64,000 nt of DNA, taken from contig OZ345363.1 in assembly GCA_977006965.1 (NCBI GenBank), positions 868,001-932,000 on the forward strand. Direction: 5' to 3'. This document shows, piece by piece, positions 21,428 through 32,406 of the stretch. The notes under the pieces were generated by a model that ran no database searches, was not told where the DNA came from, and worked only from the letters and a program-made list of their open reading frames with translations. Position 1 is the first letter of the stretch; each line of letters starts with the position of its first letter. Position numbers and translations under genes: made by a program. The stretch is from Phymatolithon calcareum (lineage: Eukaryota > Rhodophyta > Florideophyceae > Hapalidiales).

Positions 21428-24316
21428 GGTGGACGTGTGGTACTCAAATCTGGCTGTACTGTAACGATGAAATGTCAGCTTGAACAGGGGAGCGATAGGC
21501 ACGGCACTCTCGAAGTAATGTTGTGGTGAATGCGGAATTGCGATGATGGTGGAGACAAGAAGTGCAGAAGACTGCTTGGTTTGGTCTGCTTGTTTCTGTC
21601 TGCTACCGCAGACAGTCGAGAAAAAATAATGGTGTCAGAACTCCTGATCTGAAGAAAACAGCTAAACAGAGTGTAATTTCAGTGGAAGCGTGACATTGAG
21701 GACGTGATATGTGCTCACCATGATATAGTTACAATAACGAGTGTAAGGCGTACGTTTCGGTCCAAGAAGTACTTGGCGGGAACAAGCATCTGCCTCGCGT
21801 TACGATGGAGTAGTTGGTTTGAGGCGGGAGCGTCAAATCTGGGATTTGCGCGGGAGTATTAGCCAAGTGAGTGTGGTATGAAGATTTTGTTTACAAGGGC
21901 ACCGGGAGTGAGGACTGGGGACACGAAGTCCTCCTGGCGAAAAACAGGCTGTCCAAAGGGCCATGATCCGTGGTCACAAACACTTTTCAAGCTGAGATTG
22001 CGCTTCGATCTGAACTTGAAGTAAAGAGAAATAACTGACGTAATCGAATGAGATTTATAGACGGGGAACTCATTCACAAACATAAAGGTGGAGGATTCCG
22101 TTCTATTCCCCCGAAAAGCTGACGATACGTAGCGCTCACTGAAATCAATATTGATAGCACCCGCAATATTCTCCCAAGCACGTGCGACAAAATATCCGTG
22201 TGCTTCTAGCGCATGGAGACGTGGCACGTCGATAGGACGTAAGAGAAATAAGACAATGATGCCTGCGCAGAAATAGTGATCCCGTTTGGAACGCAGTCTC
22301 GGAAGTTTCGTGAACGAAGGCTAACTGCATGAGAACGTAATACAAATGGAAACAAAAATATTTTTTTGACATGTTTCCTATGAAATTAGAAGAAGGCATA
22401 ACAGAATGTAAAGAGAACGCATCAATATTTTGAGAATGGAAAATAATCGCGGGGAAGAAGTAGCGATGGAGTTCTTTAAATGAGACCCTAAAATCGGAAA
22501 AGTCAGAACTCAACGAAAATTGGCACTGAGTTGGAAGAACTGGCAAGGAGAATTAAATAGTTGCGGAGTGAATATTTATGAGTATTTTCAATAGGTATGT
22601 GCATAACATGTGGAAAAAAACTATGAATAAAATTTGGGCTGCACTGATGCTAGTTCTGGAAGCAAACTTTTACAACGTATATTAAGCTGTTCGTCCTGGA
22701 ATACGGATGCAACCCATGCTAGAATCAAACTGGACTGGAGTGCAGCATGCGTAAACTGACAAGAAATAGGTGTAATATTGTTTTTCCCGGACTAGCAATC
22801 AGAAGAGCCGGAGCTTCAAATATAGATGTTTGTATGTAGATTTATGCATTCCTTTCAAAGCAAAGGACTGCTTGTCCTTTTACTGTGCGAAAATCACGGT
22901 TCCTCAGTGAACGTGCAAATAAAAGGGCATTTGCCGCGATCCACGTGAGACGCGCAACAGGCTGTAAAGTCTTGTTTTTCAATTATTTTTGGACTATATT
23001 GCCATGTATTTCAATGCATGGAAATTTGTTTTCATTTTATGACTTTTCATTGCAAGGCCATGTCCAAATTTTTTCATGGAATATTTGAGATCTCTTCCGT
23101 AATATTATAGGTACAGATGGAAGTCTGCAGGGGTAGAATCATCGCAGTACGAGCTGCGCAAATAACATTGATGAGCCGTGGTCGACGTGGAGAAGCTGTC
23201 TACAATGTGCCGTACAGTACTCGAAGCATGCAGAAAACACTGGGTTTAGAGATAAGGTCGATAATGGACATAGAGACCGCATCCACATGAGGCACTAGAG
23301 TGGCACCCGCAGCAGTTAATATATAAAATGGAGTGAGCGTCTCTGTCAGAGCGATGTAACACGAAGACCGAAAACGAATTTTCGACTTTGCACACTGAAG
23401 CGTTGTTTCTCAAGGGACTTAAAATGACCCGGAGGCTGTAGATGTAGAGACGAACGTACGGAGAAAGAGGCTCTCGTGACTGCAGAGAAATGTGGGAGTG
23501 CTTTATTTGTTCCTAGAGTATGATGCTTCACTCAAGACAGAGAATTGGGACGGCGTGGGATCATCTTTTCCAATTCGCACTGCTCAGAGTGATGGTTGGA
23601 AGCGAGGGGACAATGCGCACTATGTGCTTTTAGTCTGTCCGCAATAGTAGCATAGCATTCGTTCTGCTCGCGGAAAGAACTAATGAGGCGTATTCGGGCA
23701 AATCAAAACAGTAGAGCGTATTTATGCTCGCAATGACGCACTTTACTTTCGATGGCGATGCGGTCAGATAGATAAAGGCAAATTAGTTGCTTCGAAGTGC
23801 AGGCGCATCCACGAAGGCGACAGAATACAGTTTCTCTTGGGGATTTCAGTTGCCGTAAGCGCTGTAAAGAAATAAGAGGAACACATTATTTTCCGGAGGA
23901 GATTATTTCTCAAACCCCTCACACCCTTCTTCAGCTCAGAATCGCCCTCCCTCTGCAGACAAGTTAAAACCTCACATTTTGAAGAAACACAATACCTCGT
24001 AAAGAAGACCAATGGCGAGGAATTGGTGCAAAGGCACAAAAGGGCTGCATAGAGAGGAGGCAAGTTCTTCTGTGTGATCAGACGACTCGACCGACTGTCC
24101 TCAGCCTTACGCCCCCTTAAGTCCATGGAGGAAGTAAAGTACTGATATTACATACTTCACAACATTGAGAAAACGACTGAGCCCCCGCGCTGGATCCGTG
24201 GTGCGATATGTGAGAACATAGTATGACTGTTCACAGATATGGTTCCAGCCGTTCAATTTACATAGGTTAGTAGTGTGAACATAAGCTTTTCGCCTAAGCA
24301 GGTGTTGTAAAAGTCG
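21428..24316. other. Anonymous region between the methyltransferase unit and the transposase
   Basis: No gene supported. Minus ORFs at 21859-22227, 22145-22546 and 23764-24126 have no family motif, overlap in different frames and lack coding-like composition. No TIR for the ParB-methyltransferase unit could be identified here. Confidence 0.4.
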
Positions 24317-24706
24317 ATGATTACTTCTGCATTTGTGTTTTTTAATATGGCTACGATCATAGATCCGCTTCGGATAGCATGTCTTTTCTGTATCCCTACT
24401 GGGCTGCGCACAGTCGCTGATGAATTTCAAACAAATAGTTGTGAGGATAATCCGAAGGAAGCACAGTCGCATCTACCAGATGAATATCCGGCTATATCTG
24501 AGCTTGTATACGCCTGGAGGGAGGAGCGCCTAGACGGAAAAAGGAAAATGAAAGGGCTATATGCATTTCTCAACGTCCCTGCATTACGTGAATACGTAAA
24601 TATGCGCTTTGACCTCCTAATGGCGCACCTAAACCATATCTCAGATCCTCCCCGAACAGATTACACGTTCCTCCTTACCTTTAGCGTGTCAATCGTCGAC
24701 TGTTAG
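24317..24706 (+). CDS. Hypothetical small ORF (129 codons)
   Basis: An open frame with a plausible soluble middle (segments PDEYPAISELVYAWREERLD and LNVPALREYVNMRFDLLMAH). It lies 240 bp upstream of, and in the same direction as, the large transposase ORF. No family is recognised. It may be an accessory ORF or upstream exon of that element, or chance. Confidence 0.25.
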   Translation: MITSAFVFFNMATIIDPLRIACLFCIPTGLRTVADEFQTNSCEDNPKEAQSHLPDEYPAISELVYAWREERLDGKRKMKGLYAFLNVPALREYVNMRFDLLMAHLNHISDPPRTDYTFLLTFSVSIVDC

Positions 24707-24949
24707 TTTAACGTGCGTATGAAACGATCTGCTTTCAATTTCAAACGCTCCCTTGAGGCCGTCTTAGCTATGCGATCTTTTCTTGAAACACGGCCTCTGC
24801 CCTGTGATCACATCTGTTTTTAACTTTTTCTACTTACTTTTTATAACAAATAATGTCAACCCCGAACATAGGTACTGAAAGCACACTGTAAATGGAAGTA
24901 CTGTTTTCCGCACGTTCCATCGCTTCCCCAACACAAGCGAACACGCATT

Positions 24950-27340
24950 GTGCCGTTCCAGACATTGCGAAACACTTTCGCAACGACCACCTTCACTTTC
25001 TCGCCTCTACCTTACTGGAATGGATCCTTTCAGCTCTCTTCCTATATCGACTGCGCATATGGGCCGCGGAACAGGCCACAATCACTCATCTCCTCCATCG
25101 TGCCCCATAATGCCCTGTCACCACGACATCAACTGGTCTCCGGGTCGTGCCTTTCCAATTCCGCTCGTACCAAGGAGTTGCTTCCGATTATTCGACCGTA
25201 CAGTTTTAAATGCCGCACTCCTCGTACAGATCGTTCAGAGAGCGAGCTGATCAAGAAACGCCGCGTCTTAGCCAGCACGCCGTGTGAGCTATTGAGCAAT
25301 GGATGGATCTGTTGCATAAGACTGCGATTTGTGCAGATGTTGGACAAAGACATGGTGCAATCTAAGCGCAGTGAGTACCTGAACATGTCGTACGCCAATC
25401 GGAAGATAACACTGCACTCCTTGCTACGGAACGACGGGATGTTCATCTTCGCCGAAACGCCCGTCTGTCAAAAGTTTTTGACACAAGTGCTAAGCTTCTC
25501 CAACTCTGTAATTGCAGCCTTTAAGCAGCTTCCAAGCGCACGAGCTTCCGCAAGTGTCTTGCCTCTCCCGCGCTACAGTTTGTCCGATTCAGCCAAGATG
25601 GACGTTTTGGTGTTTCTCGACCGACTCTCTCAGTCCTGTGGCGACAAAATGCCGGACTGCGAAGAGACGCATCTCCCTTACCATCTGAAGGCCGATGTGT
25701 ACAAGCTCTTCCTCCAGGATGCAAACCGTTCACGCTCTATCACGCTCCGGCGTCAGGTGTCTGAGTCGTACTTTTACGCCATTTGGAAGAAGTTCTCACC
25801 GTCAATCAAGTGTAGGAAGCTCCACCGTTTTTCCAAGTGTCATGAGTGCGAATATTATCGTACCGAGTTGGCGAAAGTGGGTCTCGACTTCGCGAAGGCG
25901 AGCGTTTTTAAACAGCATAAGGAGGCTCATATCAAGTTTATTATGCGAGAGCGTCAAGATTATGCCAAAAACAGGGACCGGGCAAAGAGAGATCCGGAAT
26001 CGACCTGTTCCATCATTGTCGACGGGGCGGATCAATCTGCGTACGGTCTCCCTCATCTTGTTGTCAACACCAAGGGCTTAAAAGGTAAACCTATGAAAGT
26101 ACATCTAATTGGGATAAAGGAGCATCTTCCTAATCCGAATGTATTCTTCTATCTCATGTCTGAAGAGTTCCAAACTGGCGCGAACCATATCATAGAGGCG
26201 GTTCATCGCTTCCTGACGCTGAAAGCCACACGGGGGAGAGTTCCCCCTACTCTGTACATACAAGCAGACAATTGCTCTCGCGAAAACAAGAACAAGTACT
26301 TCATGGCATACTTGGAGCTTTTGGTGTCAATGGGTGTGGTTCGAGACGTTTTCGTCGGCTTCCTTCCGGTGGGACTCACCCACGAGGACATTGACCAAGT
26401 CTTCAGCCGGACGTCGATTCATCTCCAGTCTCACACTGCGATCACTATCAACGACCTTGCAGATGAGCTCTCTGTCTCGTACACTCCTCGCCCTGTAGTA
26501 ACCCAGATGGCTGCGGTTGCAAACTTCAGCGGATTGTGTCAACAGACCCACTTTCTCACATCCCCGATGCCCTGGACGCACTTCCACTATTATCACTTTC
26601 ATCGAAGTGGCGGTTTAGTGCGTTCCCCTCAAGAGCACTATGCTACAAAGCTGCTGGTGAGAGAGGAGAGCAACCATTCCTGGATTCCTTTTCCGAGCGA
26701 GACTGGGTTTTTAAAATTCACACCTGATCTCAGCCTCACCCCCGCCACGGTCTCTATTCCGCCAACCAACAGGAAAGCCGTCATCAAGTGCATTAAGTCA
26801 TGTGAAACGCTTATCAATAGCAGGTCGAAAATGGAGGCGCTAAAGCGAATGGCTATGAAAGTGTACACCCCTCGAACAGATCCGTTCCATTGGAGTTTGC
26901 ATAGGGCTCCCGAGGCGACAGGAGCGTATACTTTTCCCGATGCGGACGAGGAGTCTGAGAATGACAGTGCTGAAATGGGAGCTTCTACCTCGGTTGAGTA
27001 TTTGTACGAGCGGGGTGATATGGTTGCGGCGCGTCCTGAACAGGCTGATGCTCAATTCTGGATTGCGTCCGTTGAACAGGTCATTTGCAATGAGAGGAGC
27101 ATCCCCGTCAAGTTGAGAGTTCGCTGGTACGAGCCTGTTGGAGTCCAATCCCAAGATCCTTATCTACCATCCGACAATCTTGCTGTGTTCTCCACAGCTG
27201 TCGGCAGGCATAGAGTTGATACTCCATGGATAGATACTATCCACGTCACTGCCATCTTGGTTACATTCCAAAGTTTGACTGTTCGAAAGAAGATTGATTA
27301 CTTTACTCTTCGAAAAATTAAAGAAGCCTTGCGGACCTAG
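24950..27340 (+). CDS. Intact DUF7869-like transposase with C-terminal chromatin-reader-like module (796 aa)
   Basis: Uninterrupted ORF resembling the DUF7869 proteins abundant in red algae and dinoflagellates, thought to be DDE-type transposases. Residues ~120-195 carry a CC pair, a FIFAETPVCQKFL box and a following helix typical of the family. C297-x2-C300 begins a zinc-ligand region. The catalytic-like core reads SIIVDGADQ (D358), then VHLIGIKEHLPN, YIQADNCSRENKNKY (D440, N441) and FLPVGLTHEDIDQVFS (475-486). Family members usually show GHTHED; His is replaced by Leu here. Residues ~690-735 (GDMVAARPE, FWIASVEQV, LRVRWYEP) look like a BAH/Tudor/chromo-type beta-barrel. The first ~115 residues are poorly conserved-looking, so the true start may be a later Met or an upstream exon. 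TIRs were not found. Confidence 0.8.
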   Translation: MPFQTLRNTFATTTFTFSPLPYWNGSFQLSSYIDCAYGPRNRPQSLISSIVPHNALSPRHQLVSGSCLSNSARTKELLPIIRPYSFKCRTPRTDRSESELIKKRRVLASTPCELLSNGWICCIRLRFVQMLDKDMVQSKRSEYLNMSYANRKITLHSLLRNDGMFIFAETPVCQKFLTQVLSFSNSVIAAFKQLPSARASASVLPLPRYSLSDSAKMDVLVFLDRLSQSCGDKMPDCEETHLPYHLKADVYKLFLQDANRSRSITLRRQVSESYFYAIWKKFSPSIKCRKLHRFSKCHECEYYRTELAKVGLDFAKASVFKQHKEAHIKFIMRERQDYAKNRDRAKRDPESTCSIIVDGADQSAYGLPHLVVNTKGLKGKPMKVHLIGIKEHLPNPNVFFYLMSEEFQTGANHIIEAVHRFLTLKATRGRVPPTLYIQADNCSRENKNKYFMAYLELLVSMGVVRDVFVGFLPVGLTHEDIDQVFSRTSIHLQSHTAITINDLADELSVSYTPRPVVTQMAAVANFSGLCQQTHFLTSPMPWTHFHYYHFHRSGGLVRSPQEHYATKLLVREESNHSWIPFPSETGFLKFTPDLSLTPATVSIPPTNRKAVIKCIKSCETLINSRSKMEALKRMAMKVYTPRTDPFHWSLHRAPEATGAYTFPDADEESENDSAEMGASTSVEYLYERGDMVAARPEQADAQFWIASVEQVICNERSIPVKLRVRWYEPVGVQSQDPYLPSDNLAVFSTAVGRHRVDTPWIDTIHVTAILVTFQSLTVRKKIDYFTLRKIKEALRT

Positions 27341-27644
27341 TCACTCATAAAGTTAACTGTCGACATCTAGGGTTTTGTTTCCGCCTAAAGCCATCATCCA
27401 TTTTAACTCCGCAAATCGTACAATATATCAGAACGAATAAGCAGATGGACATAATAGCATCCAGCGCCAATCAACACCGTTCCGTGCAAGCAGATAAATG
27501 CCGCTGCTCTATCACTTTGATTTCCGCGCATTCGAAAACTGCCGGTCGAAAGTCTGATGAAACAATCAGGAAACCTAGGGATTGCGGTATGGCAGAATCA
27601 GTGTTTCCCCTCCGCCTTGACTCCCTGTACAGACCTTCGGCAAG
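27341..27644. other. Short spacer 3' of the transposase
   Basis: AT-rich spacer of 300 bp with no recognised motif. It may contain the element's 3' end. Confidence 0.3.
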
Positions 27645-28235
27645 CTATCTGATGGCCTGCCAGGTGTGCCCCAGTCTGGGCTTGCGCAGCGTTACGTCCT
27701 CATTCGCAGGCTCGCCATCATCGCTCCCCTTCTGAGGTGCAGCCCTCATTTTTTCATTATATACGAACGCAGGCATGGCCTTGTCTTCCCATATCGAAAC
27801 GCTTTCTCGGAAGTAGAGCGTTGATATATGGTGTATGTATACAGTCCACGGACGCGAAATCTCAACAGAAGCGACGCAAAACCGCGATGGATGTACCACA
27901 ACAATGGCCATTCCGGCAGGTTTCCGCTCGTGACTTATGTCCCACGAAATAGGATAGCACGCAGCAGACGCTGCATGCGGCATCCAACGCATTACTTCCT
28001 TCATGATTTTTGCGTCTTCGACAGCTGCGGCTGCAACCTGCTGGTCGACTACAGCATTTCCGCTGCGGGCGTGGTCTACATCCACGGCACGTTCATCAGC
28101 TGTACGTGAAGATTTCCTCACGGTAGGGGGAAGAGTGCTTGGGTTCATGGAAGACTCAGTACAGAAATTGTCTGCATACATCTGGAAGTCTAGGTTTCGG
28201 CTCGAGCTCGACGGAATAAGATAGCTAGCGGCCAC
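27645..28235 (-). CDS. Hypothetical protein (196 aa)
   Basis: Uninterrupted minus-strand ORF with ordinary composition, an Ala/Val-rich middle and an acidic C-terminus ending in a basic segment. No domain recognised. It lies downstream of the SNF2 pseudogene on the same strand, separated by repeat D. It could be a real small gene, an exon or a chance ORF. The opposite strand also has shorter ORFs. Confidence 0.3.
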   Translation of the reverse strand: MAASYLIPSSSSRNLDFQMYADNFCTESSMNPSTLPPTVRKSSRTADERAVDVDHARSGNAVVDQQVAAAAVEDAKIMKEVMRWMPHAASAACYPISWDISHERKPAGMAIVVVHPSRFCVASVEISRPWTVYIHHISTLYFRESVSIWEDKAMPAFVYNEKMRAAPQKGSDDGEPANEDVTLRKPRLGHTWQAIR

Positions 28236-28462
28236 CTTTCCTTTCGAGACTTTGCCTCACACGTGTGACTCCGTATATTACCCTCTTCCCGTTTCAACGA
28301 AACGCAATTTTTTTTCAAAACCTGAAAAATATTTCAACTTTTCCGGAATGTTTAGGCATCACCAAAATGATAGATCATTGTAGATATCGCGTTCTCAATC
28401 AGAATATCTCGAAGCAATAAAAAATCAGCCCAGTATGATACCAAGTCTAAATAAAGTTTGTG

Positions 28463-28701
28463 TCATACTGCAATGATTTTGAATTACTTACAGAGAATCC
28501 TATTTTTCCAATATCTGTCCAGCATGTACTTAAATTTGACCATTTTTTCGAAAACTAAGGAGCAAATATTTTTACAATTTATACCACTCGATTGCTATTG
28601 TTAAAATCTAGAAAATGACCATATTTTTTTAATTACTTTGAAAACGTTTTTGTTTAAAACGTAATCTCAATTTAAAAAAATGTATTCTCCCCAAATGTCT
28701 G
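28463..28701 (-). repeat. Dispersed repeat D, copy 2
   Basis: Reverse complement of 17260-17493 along essentially its whole length. It abuts the 3' end of the SNF2 pseudogene, whose last readable codons run directly into the shared boundary sequence GACATTTGGGGAGAATAC. Confidence 0.75.
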
Positions 28702-30097
28702 TTCATTTCCTTCTTTCGGGCGCACAAGTCGTAAATTCAATCCTCTACAGCAACGGGTATTTTAAAGCGGCAAACTCGCACATTCCGCTTCTGGCCGATA
28801 CGATGCACGCGGTCAGTAGGCGGTTCCTCCCTCTGGGGGTTCCACCACACATCGCAAAGAATTACTTGGGAAGCTTCTATTAGGTCACCCGCGTGCAGGG
28901 AAATCAAGAAAACGTTCTTGTCCTTGTTTGTCTTGAGCTTATTGATCTGCTATTTCGCGCTGCCATCCATGGAACCATCAAGACGGAAAACCCCATGGCC
29001 AGCGCCTTCTACGTGGAACTCTACAATATCGAGCATCGTCGTCCATTGTGAGAAAACCAAACTTTTCTCGTTATTTCCACGTTCCCGCGTCGCATTTAGC
29101 TCTTCAAGCAAAAAACGTATTTTCGTAGAGGGCTGCGAAACAGCCTTCACCAGCTTTTCGCTCATCGATAGCTCCGTCCCCCCGTCTTCATTTAAGGTTA
29201 AGCAATCAAGTTTGCTTTCCACCGCAGCCATATCGTTTGTGAGCTTCTCCGAAGTGTCCATCGCCTCACGACCATCACCTACCGAACCGAGAGCACATGT
29301 ACCTCTGCCTTCCTGTTTATGCGTCCGAAATATTCTCTTCGGTGAGGCAAAAGGCATACCTTTAATTCCAGACTTGAGGATTGCATGGAGTGATGTTGCA
29401 GTTAGCTCACTAAAGTAATTATCGCTCTGTATTAAGCTGGTGCGTACGGTAGCATGGACTTCCATGTGAAGTTCAAACAAGCTGATTAGAGCTTCGGCGC
29501 CTTGAAATGTTATTAGTTCATCGCATACGAGTCACTTTCGGGACGCCACCGAATCCGTATGCCCGTGGTGAAATTCATGAAGCAAACTGCGCTTCGTGCA
29601 TGTAAATTGGCTGTTTTGCACCATTTTATCTTCGGTAGGTGATAATTGGTGGCTCACCGTGTCGCACGCACCTTCTTTAAGCAATGCTACCAACGAATGA
29701 CCAGCAGCTACAAGTTCTGCTGCTTCGTCTGGGTCAATATCGGAATGCGGGCTATGAAAGTCAGCAAACTCAGCCCGAGATTTGTCGCTATTGAGCATAC
29801 GGGCATGTTGAATGAGGAAAGGATGACAGCATGCTTGGCGAAGTCGGAGGAGCAAGAGCAGGACGCTTGAATAATTATGCGCGAGTGTTCCCGCCATGAG
29901 AAATTTGTTAGAGGCAACAACAGACCTCTCCTGTACAGCCAGGGGTCGGTTAAAATGGATTGACATTGCAATGAATTGCAATCCTTGTCGGGTTTGAAAC
30001 GCACAAGTTGGCACACTGGTTTTGGTCGGGTCGTTCGCTGGCGGAAAGCCGAGGGCAGCGCGAAGCGCCGACCTTTATAGAAAAAACAATGGATCAA
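28702..30097 (-). pseudogene. SNF2-family helicase (RAD5/RAD16/HLTF-like), C-terminal part, broken
   Basis: In order on the minus strand: LLLLLRLRQACCHPFLI (about 29.8 kb), the region linking the two helicase lobes; then STKIRFLLEEL, EKSLVFSQWTTMLDIVEFHV and GVFRLDGSMDGS (about 29.1-28.95 kb), motif IV and following. After an in-frame stop come FLISLHAGD, VILCDVWWNPQREE and DRVHRIGQKRNVRV (about 28.9-28.75 kb), motifs V and VI. Motif VI (HRIGQ) is intact, but motif V has lost the usual GG-GLNLT. The RLRQACCHP box is characteristic of the RAD5/RAD16 branch. The ATPase motifs I-III are absent; upstream sequence is replaced by a hairpin repeat at 30.14-30.39 kb. It could be a host-gene relic or element cargo. 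Family clear, activity lost. Confidence 0.78.
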
Positions 30098-30138
30098 AGA
30101 TGAGTTGGCAATATGATAAATGAATCGATGGAAGAGTC

Positions 30139-30160
30139 TGGAAGCCGCTTCGCGGCTTCC
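30139..30160. repeat. 9-bp perfect hairpin with UUCG-type loop
   Basis: GGAAGCCGC, three bases, then the exact complement. In RNA this would form a CUUCGG-like stable tetraloop. It directly precedes dispersed repeat E. Confidence 0.5.
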
Positions 30161-30181
30161 TAGCCCGCCGCAGGCGCGCCG

Positions 30182-30394
30182 ATGTGCTTACAGTGTAAGC
30201 ATCTGTAAGCTGTAAGCGCATGTAAGCTGTAAGCAGCGGTTATAGGGTTTGCTCTTGGTGATCCTTCATGGTGTAAGTACGCATCGAAACCTACGGTACT
30301 GTAATGACTGTAATGCTATCTGTAATGGCTTGCTGCAATGAGAATTTGAAGGGAGCTATTTGTATAGGAGTATGATAGTGGCGTTGGACGCCAC
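30182..30394 (+). repeat. Dispersed hairpin-bounded repeat E, copy 1
   Basis: It matches 54812-55011 from GTGCTTACAGTGTAAGCATC to the terminal hairpin GTGGCGTTGGACGCCAC. Shared blocks include TGGTGATCCTTCATGGTGTA, AGTACGCATCGAAACCTACG and TATAGGAGTATGATAGTGGC. Both ends form stem-loops. Homology stops exactly at the 3' hairpin. No coding capacity. The TGTAAGC motif is locally amplified in this copy. Confidence 0.75.
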
Positions 30395-31991
30395 ACCCCT
30401 CCCCCCTACGACGAGAATCGTCTCGATTCTTGGTATTCCTTGAGTGCTTCTTGTGAATTTCGGAGGTCTTCGGGACTCTGTCTGTTCTTGTTTGCCGCAG
30501 CCAACAATTTTTGACTCCATCTTGGAGTGATGGTGACTTTGGAGGGATATATTTAAATTTCATTTGAACGCTTGATAGCATTAGAAGCATTCTTTATTCT
30601 ACCACGATAGAACATCAGCCGAGGACGCTCAACGCTTGATGTCCGTGCCTCCTTTGATAAATCAAGCTCAAGGTCCCCATACACGCGGCATTTATCTTGT
30701 ATCATACTACGTTATGTTGATGATACTGATATTTGTAAATGAAATTTAAGCTATTTTCTGATAAATGTTGATATGTCAATAATGCAACTGATATCTGATA
30801 TCTGTATCGATCATCATTCAAAAAAATTTGAAGGTGGGGGAATTCCAGATCTCCCGCTCAAATTGTATTCATTCACGGTTGCTGATAGAGAAAGTGTATC
30901 GCATTCAGTGCCAAAGTTAAATGAAGTCACTATTGCAGACCGCCAGCGTAGCCCAGAAAAGCTGGGCAACAGTGGTGCAGCCCTATTTTCCGGAGGCTTC
31001 TCGTCTGTAACAGTTGCGCATTTCCTTCCCGCCTGGTCAACTGCCGGCAACGGGAGAGGCTCGCGTCGGGCAATCGCAAACTTCTGCATGTTGAAAGTTG
31101 CCTGGAATTTTAAGAAAGTCTCCTTCAGAACTTCTTCTTCATTTTCTTTCACACATTCAGCAAGCTGCATGTATACACGGTCTGATCAGACGTTCGTGGG
31201 CGACTATATACATAGATGAGCTGGATGCGGGGTGTAACACACATCTGAGCTTTGATACTTTTCCGGTGTTGCTAAATAAAACGTTGGGTTGATACGCATT
31301 TATTTGCAATTTGGCTTTCCGCGAACAGCAGCAAAATTTGCATGTTCCTTGTGTGTAGTACTGTAGTCGAGGAAAGAGGAGAATGCCAAATGTGATATGT
31401 ACTCTTGAGAGAATTTTCTTTATGAATATTTTGTCTGTACCTCGAAAGAGAATAATTGGAAATAAGCTACGCTCAGCACGAAGGAGCGGCTTTGCAATCT
31501 AGATCGAACTACACGTATGCGAAAGACAGCGGTGCAGCGTATAGACACACGAGAGACACGTGCCCGTATGGCCCATCAGATCTATGAGCAGCATGACTAC
31601 CGCGATCCAAGCTGTGCGGCGTAAAATCGCGAGAGGAAAAAGCGACCACCTTGGGACAGCGACTTAACAGCGGGTGCGAAATCGGGATAGGTAGCAAGTT
31701 GTAGAGCGTTGAGGGCCCCTGCTATGGCTCCCTCTTGCAACTAGGCAAAGAAGACACTTACTCACCGATGATAAAGAGCTCTTCCTCCTAACTGCACCTA
31801 CTCGTCATACCAAGTGCGTGGCGTCCCGAACATTAAGCAGATCTAATCTCATAGATTAATCCCATTGTCATCCATCCTTGTCTCGCGTGATCACTGCACC
31901 CTGCAACACAGGACAATCTAGAATCTCCAGGAATAGTAGCGTTCGTTTAGATAGATACGCCCGGACCTCCGAACCTCAAGCTTAGCTAATG
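30395..31991. other. Region with one weak ORF pair, otherwise anonymous
   Basis: Opposite-strand ORFs at 30773-31219 (plus, 148 codons) and 30814-31170 (minus, 118 codons) overlap almost fully. The minus frame has the more protein-like composition (amphipathic start, ECVKENEEEVLKETFLKFQA), but neither is recognised. The rest holds nothing supported. Confidence 0.3.
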
Positions 31992-32237
31992 TCAAGGCAA
32001 AAAATAACAAAAACGCGAACAAATAAACACTAATACTTTATCTGGACCAACATCAACACAGATGATAAGCGTACGGCCTGTCCGAGCGTCCTGGTTTCGA
32101 AACTCTTGATGGAACGTGTCCACAACAGTGTTCTTGCCCTGTACAGTCTCGTGCGGGAAATGCCTCACTGTCTCTTTGCAAGATACGGAGAGAAACAGGG
32201 TGCAGTATGATGCTACAACCACGAGAGTCCTTACCAT
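31992..32237 (-). CDS. Possible signal-peptide first exon
   Basis: An ATG at 32237 gives MVRTLVVVASYCTLFLSVSC, a good secretory signal peptide, followed by a soluble stretch to TLIICVDVGPDK. There a GTATTAGTG could act as an intron donor; otherwise the frame continues to a stop at 31992. The start is divergent from the Fanzor unit. No downstream exon was recognised. Chance ORF is a real alternative. Confidence 0.3.
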   Translation of the reverse strand: MVRTLVVVASYCTLFLSVSCKETVRHFPHETVQGKNTVVDTFHQEFRNQDARTGRTLIICVDVGPDKVLVFICSRFCYFLP

Positions 32238-32406
32238 CCGTGATGGATGACTCGTTGGCTGAGTTTTTAGTACCATCTATATGAATTCCACGTCAATGCT
32301 TACCTACCGAAGCTTCACTCGACCACTCCACAACCTAACCAACAGCCCAGAGACCACCGAACTCTGGGTGGGACATGGACGTCGTCGCTACACCTGCCGG
32401 CGACGG

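Noticed and set aside
30773-31219. Gene in the 30.8-31.2-kb overlapping ORFs
   Set aside because: Both strands are open with no motif; coding strand cannot be decided.
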